Below, one piece after another: positions 31,974-41,348 of a DNA stretch of 64,000 bases (position 1 is the stretch's first letter; the number at the start of each line of letters is the position of its first letter). Under the pieces are notes generated by a model. It worked only from the letters and a program-made list of their open reading frames with translations, had not been told where the DNA came from and made no database searches. The DNA is from Candida dubliniensis CD36 (Eukaryota; Ascomycota; Pichiomycetes; Serinales; Debaryomycetaceae): assembly GCF_000026945.1 (NCBI RefSeq), contig NC_012864.1, forward strand, positions 248,001-312,000. The letters are read 5' to 3'. The translations under genes were made by a program, and so were the position numbers.

Positions 31974-31980
31974 CTCCCCT
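31974..31980 (-). other. Polypurine tract of the Tca2-like element
   Basis: On the element strand this reads AGGGGAG immediately before the TGTTCG of the 3' LTR, the expected place and composition for the plus-strand primer of reverse transcription. Confidence 0.8.
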
Positions 31981-32029
31981 GAAATCTTGACGATTGACAG
32001 GCAATGGAAAAAGTCAAATTTCATTTCGA

Positions 32030-35000
32030 TTAGGGCATACTCAATCTCTTTATACGAGCAATACCACCACTAATCTCCGGATGCTTATTATTCCGAGATT
32101 CCACTTTACTTTGAACGTTATTAGGTGCAACATAATAGGATTCCTTAATTTCCTCGGTTGGAGTTATAATATTATAAACCAAGCTGTGTTGACCCATCTC
32201 GACCGGTCTATGCGAAGTAAAATTATCCTTAATCAATTTTCTTACGCCGTCCAAGTTCCCTTTGTCATATAATAAAGGTTTAAGTGTTTTCATGGTGTTA
32301 TTGTTCACTGCCTTAGTTAATAAGTCAGCAACATTGAGTTTGGTATTGATGTACACAACAGAAAGTAGTTTATATTCGAGAATAAGTTGTCTGATTGTTT
32401 TAAGACATATATCCACCAGTCTTCTGATAGCAGAAGATTTCCGATTATAGGAATTCATAATTACTGGCTGGTTATCCTCAAATATAATGATCTTGGGAGC
32501 ACTGTAACCTATTGATTGAACAATTTGTCTGATAATCATAGATCTATCAACAGTCTCCCCTAATGCAATTAACTCACATGCCATGGAGCTTTTTGTTATG
32601 CTCCTTTGTTTCTTAGTCCCCCAAGATACAAGATTACCATTGAGATAAATGGCAAAACCTGAAACAGAATGCCTATCCAAATCTGCCGCAAATGAAGCAT
32701 CAGAATAAGCATAGATCACATGTGAATCCTCACTAATATCTTTCGTTTGATTCCGTCTCATGATTAATCTTTCATTGTTATTTTTGTACAAATACTTGAT
32801 CATTTGCATAAGATGTTTGTAATCATTTTCTGTGGGTTCGTGGCATTTTGCTGCGAGAGCATTAGTTCCGTATGAAATTGATGGCATGGTATTATTTGTT
32901 AGCCACAATAACATACCCACAATACTCCGATATAAATCATGATGTTCTTTGTCCAAACGGGGAGAATTACTATCTTCATAAATGTATTCGTCTGGTATTG
33001 GTATATCCTTCTGGTTCTTCAAAGGTTTACCTGTGTTATCATCAATGATTTTATATTTGCCATTCTTGAAAATATTATCTGGAGTACGTGGTAGATCAGC
33101 ACCTTTCATTATTTCTGTTGGGAAAGCTTCAATCAATCTTTTAACAAACTTGTTTTGGTGAAGTTCATAGCCAAAAGCATTTTTCTGAAATTCAATTCCT
33201 AAATATTCCAGAATCTCACCAATATAGTTTAGACTGAATTTTGCCTCCAAATCGTCCATGAACTTATTGAAGAACTGATTACTGGAGGCAACGACGAATA
33301 AGTCATCGACGTATAAAGCAATGTATATTTTTTCATTACCTTTTTCGAGCATAAAAAGTCCTTCGACATTCTCACATTGATATAATCCCATTTTCTTGAA
33401 TGTCTTACTGACATGGGAATGCCACTCGAAACCTGATTGCTTGAGTCCATACACCGCTTTCACCAACCTCCAGCAATGTATACCGTCATCATATCCAGGA
33501 GGTGGCTTAACGAAAATCGGAGTATCTTTTGGCAAAGTCGCGTTGAGATATGCTGACTTTATATCGATATGGTGAATTTGAGCCTTGCTTTCTACGGCTA
33601 TCGCTGTCAAGACCCTGATGGTAGTAAGGTCAGTAACTGGTGACAGGACACAATTCTTATCAAAATCGAGTCCAGGGATTTGCCTAAATCCTTGGACAAC
33701 ACAGCGACTCCTGAAAAATTCCCCTTTTGGGTCATTTGGCTTATATGAATGAACCCATTTTGCGGGTATCATTCTGAAGTTCTTTTTCTTCTTCACTACT
33801 TGGTAGACGTTCATTTCTTTGAACTTTTTCATCTCATTGTCCATGGATCTTCTCCAATTTTCATCAGTATAATCCACGTATTTTTCCACACCATAAACAC
33901 TCAAATCAATATCGTTTTCAATATCATTCAAGTCACCTGTCAGTGTTTCTAGTCTTGCTTCTATGCTAGAAATGTGTTTCGTTGGTGGGATAAGCTCATC
34001 AATAATCTTCAAGTTGTTAAGAAGCATTGGTGGCTTTGAGACTCTACCATTACCTTTGTAGTAAGCCATATTTTCATTTTTGAGTTCAGATGTTCTAGTG
34101 AATAAGTAAGAATCTGCAATGGTATCTAATGTTTTATTTAGATTATGCTCATTTTTCAATGCTTCGATTCTAACTGAAATCTCATTCACTGTTTCCTTAT
34201 TCGGAAGTAAAGGATGCCTATCAATTTTTGTTCTCTTGATACTATTTTTATTTCCCACATCAATGTTCATGGTTGAGGCTGATAATCGGACACTAGTGGT
34301 AACGTTAGAAACCGGCAGCGACTCGTATGCTCCCCCATTACTGAGATGCTGTTGAGGTGGTAATCCCCACTCAGATGGAAGTAATGTCGTAGAGTCGTTG
34401 TTAACTCCCAGGAATTGAACATTCTTCCCTACTGGCGGGGGCGGTCTGTGAGTTGGTATTGTTGAATACGGTTGATGCATATCTATGTTAGAACTGACTG
34501 TCCCATCTTGAGTTGTCTCGCCCCGGGCGTTAGGTACTCCATGACGTATACCATCTGCAGTAGGTAATACACCAAGATCTGATTCATTAGGCTTGTTTGC
34601 CATTGAACTTTGAAAAGATGGTTCTGAAATATGGACCTGTTTGTTCTTATTGGGTTCAATATTTTCCGTGTCGTTCTGTCCCAAATATTTATGATCACTC
34701 CCCATTTTCAGATATTCCATGTTGTCTTTACTCATCCAGTTATATGGAGCAAGACTTTGTCCTGATTGGTGTTCCAACAATTTTCCAGTAACTTGCAACA
34801 GTGGGAAAGTAAATCCTTGTTGGGTTAAGAAATCTCCAGCTATATTGTTCTGTAAGAATTCGTCTGGTACCTCTGCTATTAATTCATCCATATTGATATT
34901 GGTAGCTGTCGGTTCAATTGTGGTTGGTCTATCTGAGGAGACATCTTGGGATGATGTACCTTGTGTTGGCAAGTGATCTTCATAAGGGACATAGCGACCA

Positions 35001-36625
35001 TTGAGTAGTTCATTTCTAGACGAATCTTCGAAGAATGGAAAGTTCCCAGACTCATCCATATTCTTCCGCATTTTTTCGCCGAAAGTATCTAGGAATGTAT
35101 TAATATTGTTCATAGATCCTAAAAATCTAACATTCACAAATAATCTTCTGGTATAATTACCATCGACTAACTGGATAAGGTAGACATTGGAGTCATTACC
35201 ATAACCCAAGAAGATACCTGGTACACCTCTATGAAATCCTTTGATAAATTGGACACCTAATGCATCTGCTTCCTGTTTATTCAGGAGTATGACAAACACA
35301 TCTACCCCGAACTGGTGGTAGTTTGGTCTATATCTACGTCCGTAGAATAGTTCATGTGGCGTCCAACCCTTATGGGTTTCGACTCGCTCAGACGGCGTAT
35401 GATTTTTAATAAATACGGCGTAAGCAACAATCTCACAAAAGAATATAAGTAATTCTTTGTACCGGTTAGGGAAGTTTAACACCACATATAACATTCTTCT
35501 TTTCAATACGTTATTATGCGATTCTGCCATCCCATTCATTTCAGGTGAATAAGGAGGTAAAACTTCTTTCTTTATTTTTAAAGTGCCTAACTCTGCCTCA
35601 GTTGGAAACTCTTTGGCATTATCTGACCTAAACCTTGCAATTTTCTTTGGGTAAAGGTCAGCATGTAGATGTTCAAAAAGATCTAAAATTTCTTTTGTAA
35701 ATCTCTTTTCTGTTTTCACTATTGTAAAAGAAAATCCACTATAGTGATCAGTTATTAATGTGATATAATACTTCACATGACCGACATGGTAAGGTCCCAT
35801 GGTATCACAATGGAACCTGTATAAACTCCGCTCGGGTGGAGACTGAGTTGTTTTGTTATGCGAATGTTGTTTTGCATTAACAAGTATACATTGTTTGCAA
35901 CCTTTGATCTGATCTTTCGCATCTTGATCGTCAATGGAACATTTGATTCTTCCTTGTTCATGCAATCTTATTAATGATCTAATTGACATGTGACCAGTGA
36001 TCAAATGATAGTAGTATAAGTCTTTTCTACCATCGGGGTTTGCCACAACTTGATCAATTCTTGGATCAACTATTTTTGTCATGGCATTGATGCTGTTTAA
36101 ATAACCTTTTCTTTCACCTTCATCTTCGATGAATGAATTATTATCCATAAACATCTTCCCATTCGAGTATACTTTTCCTCTCGATGGTCCAGTGAAAAGA
36201 TTGGTATTTAATGATTGTTTGGCAAAGATAACATGTTTTTCGTTAAAATTTACACACAATAACATTTTATGAGACAAGATAACATCATATCCTTGGGCAG
36301 TTATTTGGCCACAAGATACTAAGTTAATCTTAAATCCCGGAATATAATGAGCGTCTTTTAATACTAACTCATGATGATTAACGTTGATTACTAAATCTCC
36401 AGAGCCATGACTACGGATCTTCTGTCCGTTCGGAAGTTCAAATATTTGCTGTGCTTCCGAGTCATAATTGCTTAGCAATTTCTTGTTGCCAACAACTGTA
36501 CGCAGTGCACCACTGTCATACTTAAGACTCATAGGATCATAATCTACAAAATCGCTTTTTAACGCTTGGGATTGTATATTTGAGATAAAGTACGATAACA
36601 TTGATGTTGGCACGAAAGTACATAG
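32030..36625 (-). CDS. pol: Pol polyprotein of the Tca2-like element (protease, integrase, RT, RNase H)
   Basis: An open frame of more than 1500 codons, in the same frame as gag and directly after its TAA; there is no ATG until five codons past a GTG, so expression as Gag-Pol is expected. Counting from the GTG at 36613, the aspartic protease motif YDSGA is near residue 33. The integrase zinc finger (HxxxH..CxxC) is near 203-240, and the integrase core (FHCDT, RSDNAKEF, NGMAESH) gives the D,D,E triad. Reverse transcriptase shows HIDIKSAYLN and YVDDLFVV, and RNase H shows YSDASFA, SMACELIAL and EDNQPV. No stop or frameshift is seen inside pol. Ty1/copia membership is clear. Confidence 0.93.
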   Translation of the reverse strand, partial: LCTFVPTSMLSYFISNIQSQALKSDFVDYDPMSLKYDSGALRTVVGNKKLLSNYDSEAQQIFELPNGQKIRSHGSGDLVINVNHHELVLKDAHYIPGFKINLVSCGQITAQGYDVILSHKMLLCVNFNEKHVIFAKQSLNTNLFTGPSRGKVYSNGKMFMDNNSFIEDEGERKGYLNSINAMTKIVDPRIDQVVANPDGRKDLYYYHLITGHMSIRSLIRLHEQGRIKCSIDDQDAKDQIKGCKQCILVNAKQHSHNKTTQSPPERSLYRFHCDTMGPYHVGHVKYYITLITDHYSGFSFTIVKTEKRFTKEILDLFEHLHADLYPKKIARFRSDNAKEFPTEAELGTLKIKKEVLPPYSPEMNGMAESHNNVLKRRMLYVVLNFPNRYKELLIFFCEIVAYAVFIKNHTPSERVETHKGWTPHELFYGRRYRPNYHQFGVDVFVILLNKQEADALGVQFIKGFHRGVPGIFLGYGNDSNVYLIQLVDGNYTRRLFVNVRFLGSMNNINTFLDTFGEKMRKNMDESGNFPFFEDSSRNELLNGRYVPYEDHLPTQGTSSQDVSSDRPTTIEPTATNINMDELIAEVPDEFLQNNIAGDFLTQQGFTFPLLQVTGKLLEHQSGQSLAPYNWMSKDNMEYLKMGSDHKYLGQNDTENIEPNKNKQVHISEPSFQSSMANKPNESDLGVLPTADGIRHGVPNARGETTQDGTVSSNIDMHQPYSTIPTHRPPPPVGKNVQFLGVNNDSTTLLPSEWGLPPQQHLSNGGAYESLPVSNVTTSVRLSASTMNIDVGNKNSIKRTKIDRHPLLPNKETVNEISVRIEALKNEHNLNKTLDTIADSYLFTRTSELKNENMAYYKGNGRVSKPPMLLNNLKIIDELIPPTKHISSIEARLETLTGDLNDIENDIDLSVYGVEKYVDYTDENWRRSMDNEMKKFKEMNVYQVVKKKKNFRMIPAKWVHSYKPNDPKGEFFRSRCVVQGFRQIPGLDFDKNCVLSPVTDLTTIRVLTAIAVESKAQIHHIDIKSAYLNATLPKDTPIFVKPPPGYDDGIHCWRLVKAVYGLKQSGFEWHSHVSKTFKKMGLYQCENVEGLFMLEKGNEKIYIALYVDDLFVVASSNQFFNKFMDDLEAKFSLNYIGEILEYLGIEFQKNAFGYELHQNKFVKRLIEAFPTEIMKGADLPRTPDNIFKNGKYKIIDDNTGKPLKNQKDIPIPDEYIYEDSNSPRLDKEHHDLYRSIVGMLLWLTNNTMPSISYGTNALAAKCHEPTENDYKHLMQMIKYLYKNNNERLIMRRNQTKDISEDSHVIYAYSDASFAADLDRHSVSGFAIYLNGNLVSWGTKKQRSITKSSMACELIALGETVDRSMIIRQIVQSIGYSAPKIIIFEDNQPVIMNSYNRKSSAIRRLVDICLKTIRQLILEYKLLSVVYINTKLNVADLLTKAVNNNTMKTLKPLLYDKGNLDGVRKLIKDNFTSHRPVEMGQHSLVYNIITPTEEIKESYYVAPNNVQSKVESRNNKHPEISGGIARIKRLSMP

Positions 36626-37429
36626 TTATTCCTTTTCTTTCCGCAAATCATCCATCATGCGTACTAAATCTCTTTTTAACTTTTCGTAGTCAGAAGTCTC
36701 GTTACTAACTTTAGATACTTTTCCCTTTTTATTGTAGTTATTTTTGTTATTTTTATTTTTGTTATTTTTGTAATTTTTATTATTTTTGTTGTTTTTATCA
36801 TTATTGTTATAATAGTTTGAGTTATTGTTGTTTTGATGTGTATTATACATCGAATTGACCAGATTCTGAACTGAGTTGTTGCTTTTAATTCTTGCAATTT
36901 CTTCTTTATGTCTCTCAGTAACAGTTTGTTCAATAACAGGGTCTAAATCTATTTCATTTGTAAGACGATCATAATCGAAAGGCTTACCATTGCGGACGTC
37001 ATTCATTTGACCAACAATGTACCCACAATATCTCATAGCTATTGCTTTGTATTTGTAAAACATTTGGAACTGTGTAACTATTCCAGAATTCAAATGACTG
37101 CAAAATCTTGCAATTGACTCATTGAGAATCAATTGGCCTGGACTCCTCAACCTATTCATTAAAGTTGTAGGAGCAGTTAACTTTGGCTCGTCTACACTTA
37201 AATAGTGTGACACCAAACGCTCAAAGTAACTGAACAATAGTTCAGGAGCGACCTTTTTGCACAATTTTTCGTAGTAGTCAATCATTTCTTCGAGGGTTTC
37301 AGGAGCTTTTGCCTTAAACAAAATACGACTAATAATTGCTTTAACAATAGAATTTTGGATGGACTTGATATGTTCAGCAATAAAATTCTTTTCAGCATCA
37401 TTCGTGTAATTGACGTTCATATCACGCAT
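36626..37429 (-). CDS. gag: Gag protein of the Tca2-like element (apparent 5' frame break)
   Basis: From the first in-frame ATG (37429) there are 267 codons to the TAA at 36626-36628. Coding-like sequence in this frame continues upstream another 59 codons or so to a TGA at 37607-37609. The gag is rich in charged residues and ends with a long Asn/Lys low-complexity stretch (codons about 200-240) and a basic KKGKVSKV segment, with no CCHC knuckle. Gag forms the virus-like particle of the element. The upstream start probably lies in another frame (ATG at 37597-37599), separated by one missing base near 37582-37585. Translation from 37429 would give an N-terminally short Gag. Confidence 0.8.
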   Translation of the reverse strand: MRDMNVNYTNDAEKNFIAEHIKSIQNSIVKAIISRILFKAKAPETLEEMIDYYEKLCKKVAPELLFSYFERLVSHYLSVDEPKLTAPTTLMNRLRSPGQLILNESIARFCSHLNSGIVTQFQMFYKYKAIAMRYCGYIVGQMNDVRNGKPFDYDRLTNEIDLDPVIEQTVTERHKEEIARIKSNNSVQNLVNSMYNTHQNNNNSNYYNNNDKNNKNNKNYKNNKNKNNKNNYNKKGKVSKVSNETSDYEKLKRDLVRMMDDLRKEKE

Positions 37430-37706
37430 AACCTGGAAACCACCACTTGGATTCTTAGTGTATTCATAAATTCCTGGAAATGCTTGGAAAGCAGCTTCAA
37501 AGATTTCGACTTTTTCTGTACCATCAAACTGTTTACCCTTTTTGTTATCCCAGGGTTCTAATGCTGCTTTTAAAATTATATTGGAGTGGTAGAAACCATA
37601 TCCACGTCATTACTACTTGATTGATTATCATCAGGAATATTTGATCTTATTCTTGGGACCCATAATTTTGAAATTGATTTTAATACTGTTAACAACGCTA
37701 TTTTAA

Positions 37707-37714
37707 TTCTAATC
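37707..37714 (-). other. Primer binding site, half-tRNA type (tRNA-Arg UCU anticodon loop)
   Basis: Immediately inside the 5' LTR the element strand reads GATTAGAA, complementary to UUCUAAUC. That fits U33, anticodon UCU and the following loop and stem bases of an Arg(UCU) tRNA rather than a tRNA 3' end. A tRNA-Arg(UCU) internal fragment is the primer described for Tca2. Confidence 0.6.
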
Positions 37715-37984
37715 TTATTTGAAATCGAAAGCGATACCTGCGTAGGTGAAAGGTGTCTATAGTATTAAGCTTGCTTACATAGAAAATATATACAACAAAA
37801 TCATGAGGATTCTACTCTTTATATAGTAGAAAATCCTTTTTCCACTGGACGAGCTACTAAGTCCAAGTGTTACCATAAAAGGAAATAGATTAGTGTATTA
37901 TTTTCTTTAGTACGTTCTCTACCAATATGTAACATTCCGCTGATCCTTAATAATTAGCCATGTTACACACCCTAATTTCGAACA
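37715..37984 (-). repeat. 5' LTR of the Tca2-like element
   Basis: 270 bp; by eye no difference from 31704-31973. It contains the same TATA-in-inverted-repeat element at 37807-37836 and starts the element with TGTTCG at 37984. Confidence 0.93.
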
Positions 37985-37989
37985 GAAAG
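37985..37989. repeat. Target-site duplication, right copy (GAAAG)
   Basis: Matches 31699-31703 and directly abuts the end of the 5' LTR. Confidence 0.85.
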
Positions 37990-38355
37990 TACGTAAGAAT
38001 ACTGTTAGTGGGGTTAATTTTGCAACCTTAAATCTGTATTATCATTACGAGCTTGTTCAGTGAGTTTAATTGGTTTACACAGTTTTTCTACTTAAATAAA
38101 TAATAACTATATTGTTAATCGATTGGACAAATCCAATGAAAAGCAGTTGTCAAGAGTACTACACCATGACAATTAAAATGAAAAGGCAACACACTTTTGT
38201 GTCTAAACCTCAAGGTTACATACTTATAAACCTTATGCATAAACACACTTATATTTATAAATTGGTTCATTAACTAAGTAGAATTATTAAGAAGATAAAT
38301 ATATATACCACCGACTTTCTGAAATAAAAAGAATTACTCTACTCTATAATACCCT
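37990..38355. other. Intergenic between the retrotransposon and VPS1
   Basis: 366 bp of AT-rich 3' flank of VPS1. Before the insertion this was continuous with the sequence left of 31699. Confidence 0.5.
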
Positions 38356-40437
38356 CTAAACACTAGAAACAATTTCACTAGCGTTTCTCAACACTTCGAC
38401 CATTCTAACGCATTCCTTTCTCTTTTGAACAGTAAGTTCGTTTTCTTTAACCAAATCATCCAAGTCTGGACTGCTGTACAACTTCTCCAATAAAGTCTTT
38501 TGGATCTCATCCTTGGATTTGTTGATCAATTTCAACATAATGGCTTTAGGAACAACATCACTAACAGTACGCTTAACAATATTATAGTATGAAGAGATCA
38601 ATAATTTGATAACTTCGGTTTCCATAGTTTCTCTTTCACTCATAGTACCTGTGGCCCTCAATACTGGAGGTGGAGCCTCCATTTGTTGCAATCTCTTTTT
38701 GTTTTTGCTAGAGAAGAATCCACCGAAAAATCCATTAGAAGTTCCGTCTTCTGGTTTAGGAGATGTGGCTTGTGCTGGTTGTTGACTTGGTGGCAATGGT
38801 TTACCAGTCTTAGGATCAACTGCAACTTGAGGTTTTGGATGAAATTTCTCTTCCACAATAGACATTGCTTGTGTTCCTTTTAACAAGTCTGGATGAGCAG
38901 TGTTAACGTATGTTTCTTCAGCTTGAATTATATCATTAACAAATTCAGTGGTTGGAACCAACAAGTCTCTCAAGTATAAAATAAAATTCTGAGACAATTG
39001 CTCTTTCAAACCCGGGTATCTGGAATATTGTGGTTGGCTGATGATTTGTGACAAAATTCTGACCAACTCATCGAAAATCAAATTGATACATCTAACTGAA
39101 GGCTCTTCCAATCTTTTAATTTGTTGTCTTACCAAAACCTCAAATGCTTGGGTACCTACAAACAACGATGGAGCTGACCCCGAGGTGTTATGCATAATAG
39201 TTCTAATATCAGCATCTTTAATTTGATCGAATGGATCGATGGCATTAATCCCATTCTTGAAAATTTCATGGAAAACAAAAGAAATACGGGCACCACCACT
39301 CAATTCTTGAGAACTTAATTCATTAGATTCACCATCTAAAATCCCAGTGTAATCTTTCGTGAAATTAGTAATCATACTCAATGCAATTGATGCTGGCGAC
39401 TCGGCCATTTCAGGACCAAGCATGGCTAATTCCTGCTGGTATTTTTTCAATGAATGCTCAATTCTCATCTTGATATCAGGTAAAGTACTCTTGATGTGGT
39501 GCAACAAAATACCATTCAATTTCTTGGCCAAGTAAGGCGTACCACAGAATTGGGCTTTGGCTCTGTATGATGGATGGTTTTCGAAAAAGTTTCTTTCATC
39601 CTTTAATGCATCTCTGATGGTTTTCTTAGCTTCAATATCCTTTTGACCTCTGTTTATCACTGGAACATAACCAAATCTCAATGGGATGACTCGCCCAGCC
39701 AAGATGTCAATAACATCGGTACCTTGATCCATTAAATCCACTTTGGTTAAAACACCAATAGTTCTTGCACCTTCAGGGTCAACTTCTCTTGCTAATTTCA
39801 ACCCATCCGAATTGGCCAAATCTGTATTGGCAGCATTGACAGACAAGATAATTGCGTTGGGCTTGGAAATAAATTTCATAATCATATCTTTGATTTGTCT
39901 TTCAATATCCTTAGGTTGGTCACCAACTGGAACTTTTGTCAACCCTGGCAAATCAACCAAAGTTAACGTTAAAACGTGAGGAGAATAAATTCTCAAATTG
40001 ATTGGCACTGGTGAAATACCCAAATTCTTACCTGTTTTGGCATCAGTTTCTCTAACAATTTCGTTTCTGATATCTTCAAAATTGAAAAACTTTTTTCCTG
40101 GCAAATGTAAGAATTCACCCCATTCATCAGCATTGTTTTCTGATTGACCACCCGTACTTTCTGAAGAATTAACATCAATCAAATCACTAGCTTTCTTCGA
40201 ATCCTTGCTTGGTCTTCTGTTGATTAATTGTAAAACCAAGGGCCTTCTGGTAACAATACCTGTTCCTCTAGGTAAGAAATCTCTACCAACAACATTTTCT
40301 AATACTGACGATTTACCACTAGATTGGGATCCGACAACAGTGATTTGAGGCAAGTCTACTGGTGAGGATGATCCACCACCTAAAGGAGCCAATGCATCTT
40401 GTAATTTGTTAATGGTAGCAATTAACGTCTCATCCAT
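38356..40437 (-). CDS. VPS1: Dynamin-like GTPase Vps1
   Basis: 693 codons, matching C. albicans Vps1 (about 694). The GTPase domain (1-300) has P-loop [13 protein letters not shown], switch [19 protein letters not shown] (G3) and TKVDLMDQG (G4). The middle domain spans about 310-520. A variable Pro/Gln-rich insert (about 545-600) replaces a PH domain. The C-terminal GED (about 605-693) ends with the helix [18 protein letters not shown]. Vps1 drives membrane scission in Golgi-to-vacuole sorting, endocytosis and peroxisome division; it is a functional neighbour of the Pex28-like protein in peroxisome dynamics, though the two genes are not linked by regulation. C. albicans mutants have secretion and filamentation defects. 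Confidence 0.97.
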   Translation of the reverse strand: MDETLIATINKLQDALAPLGGGSSSPVDLPQITVVGSQSSGKSSVLENVVGRDFLPRGTGIVTRRPLVLQLINRRPSKDSKKASDLIDVNSSESTGGQSENNADEWGEFLHLPGKKFFNFEDIRNEIVRETDAKTGKNLGISPVPINLRIYSPHVLTLTLVDLPGLTKVPVGDQPKDIERQIKDMIMKFISKPNAIILSVNAANTDLANSDGLKLAREVDPEGARTIGVLTKVDLMDQGTDVIDILAGRVIPLRFGYVPVINRGQKDIEAKKTIRDALKDERNFFENHPSYRAKAQFCGTPYLAKKLNGILLHHIKSTLPDIKMRIEHSLKKYQQELAMLGPEMAESPASIALSMITNFTKDYTGILDGESNELSSQELSGGARISFVFHEIFKNGINAIDPFDQIKDADIRTIMHNTSGSAPSLFVGTQAFEVLVRQQIKRLEEPSVRCINLIFDELVRILSQIISQPQYSRYPGLKEQLSQNFILYLRDLLVPTTEFVNDIIQAEETYVNTAHPDLLKGTQAMSIVEEKFHPKPQVAVDPKTGKPLPPSQQPAQATSPKPEDGTSNGFFGGFFSSKNKKRLQQMEAPPPVLRATGTMSERETMETEVIKLLISSYYNIVKRTVSDVVPKAIMLKLINKSKDEIQKTLLEKLYSSPDLDDLVKENELTVQKRKECVRMVEVLRNASEIVSSV

Positions 40438-40785
40438 TTTTGGTTCAACTTTCTAATGTTTTGATTAATTGCTGTGTAAATAAATATATCAAAGAATTTT
40501 CTTTCCTTTTTTCTACAAAAAAAAAAAAAAAACAAAATCAATTGGTTGTCAATAAAGTACTCGTTTGTTATCGATTTTTGTAAATATTGATTTCAGTGGC
40601 ACTGTCTACGCATTCAAAAAATTTGATCAGTTTGCGCACGACCATCGGTTATGATCAAGTGTCATGAAATTTTACAAAAACCCAGCCTCCATTCAATCAG
40701 ATTAATGCCAGAAATGTAACCTTGTAAGCTATTTCTTTGTTCATTAATTCTTTGGACTAAATCATCGGTAAATTTTCGTATATAT
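40438..40785. other. VPS1 promoter region
   Basis: 348 bp between VPS1 and the macrodomain gene, with an A17 tract near 40516-40532. No gene seen. Confidence 0.55.
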
Positions 40786-41256
40786 TCAAATTACATAAAC
40801 ATTGAAATGCAAATTATCAAACCCTTGTAAAGCCTGTTCGGTATCTTCCCATGGAACACCAAATATACCCGCATTGATCTTGGGCATGTTAATAACAACT
40901 TTGCCATCAGATCTCTCCACTTCTTGGTTGTCAGATACCTTTCTTGCCAAGTCAGCAATAGATTGTTTGGTGAAATTGACAATTTGTTCTGGTGTTTGGT
41001 TGAAATCACTCGTGAAAAGACATGCAATAAGTATACTTGGTTGGTCTGACTCAATGATAAAAGATGTACCCAATAGATTAGTATTCTTATGACAATATTG
41101 ACTATACTTATTGTTTGCTTTAGGAAATCTCTTTCGGAACACAGCAGCTATACCCCCTCCCCACGATCCATGGGTATTACATGCATGTGCGAGAATCACT
41201 TTTTTACCAGCTGGAATTGTGTGTGTAAATAAATCACCTTTAATGTATTGAATCAT
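40786..41256 (-). CDS. POA1: Macrodomain ADP-ribose-1''-phosphate phosphatase (Poa1-like)
   Basis: I choose the ATG at 41254-41256 (156 codons); upstream there is only an in-frame TTG. The macrodomain signatures are IQYIKGDLF at the start, the substrate loop HACNTHGSWGGGIAAVFRKRFP, and the diphosphate loop NMPKINAGIFGVPWE. Poa1 dephosphorylates ADP-ribose 1''-phosphate produced by tRNA splicing, in the cytosol or nucleus. The length is slightly below S. cerevisiae Poa1 (177). Other macrodomain activities such as de-ADP-ribosylation are possible; the GSWGGGIA loop supports Poa1 rather than the MacroD type. A 92-bp gap separates it from the next gene on the same strand. Confidence 0.85.
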   Translation of the reverse strand: MIQYIKGDLFTHTIPAGKKVILAHACNTHGSWGGGIAAVFRKRFPKANNKYSQYCHKNTNLLGTSFIIESDQPSILIACLFTSDFNQTPEQIVNFTKQSIADLARKVSDNQEVERSDGKVVINMPKINAGIFGVPWEDTEQALQGFDNLHFNVYVI

Positions 41257-41348
41257 TGATGTTGTTAATAAATGCAATTATGTATATTCGTATGTATTGA
41301 TTACAAAGAAAGAGATGAAAAAATCGATAAGCAATCGAGGGTTGTGCA

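Larger units (their letters stand above)
31704..37984 (-). mobile_element. Full-length Tca2-like Ty1/copia LTR retrotransposon
   Basis: The element is 6281 bp, transcribed right to left. In order on its own strand it has a 270-bp 5' LTR, a primer site abutting it, gag, an in-frame TAA, pol (protease, integrase, reverse transcriptase, RNase H), a purine tract and an identical 3' LTR. Protease before integrase before RT is the copia order. Size, LTR length and a gag-stop-pol arrangement in one frame match Tca2 (pCal) of C. albicans as described. The LTRs appear identical and a 5-bp target duplication is intact, so insertion was recent. An apparent one-base frame break near the gag start may make this copy defective. 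Confidence 0.93.
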
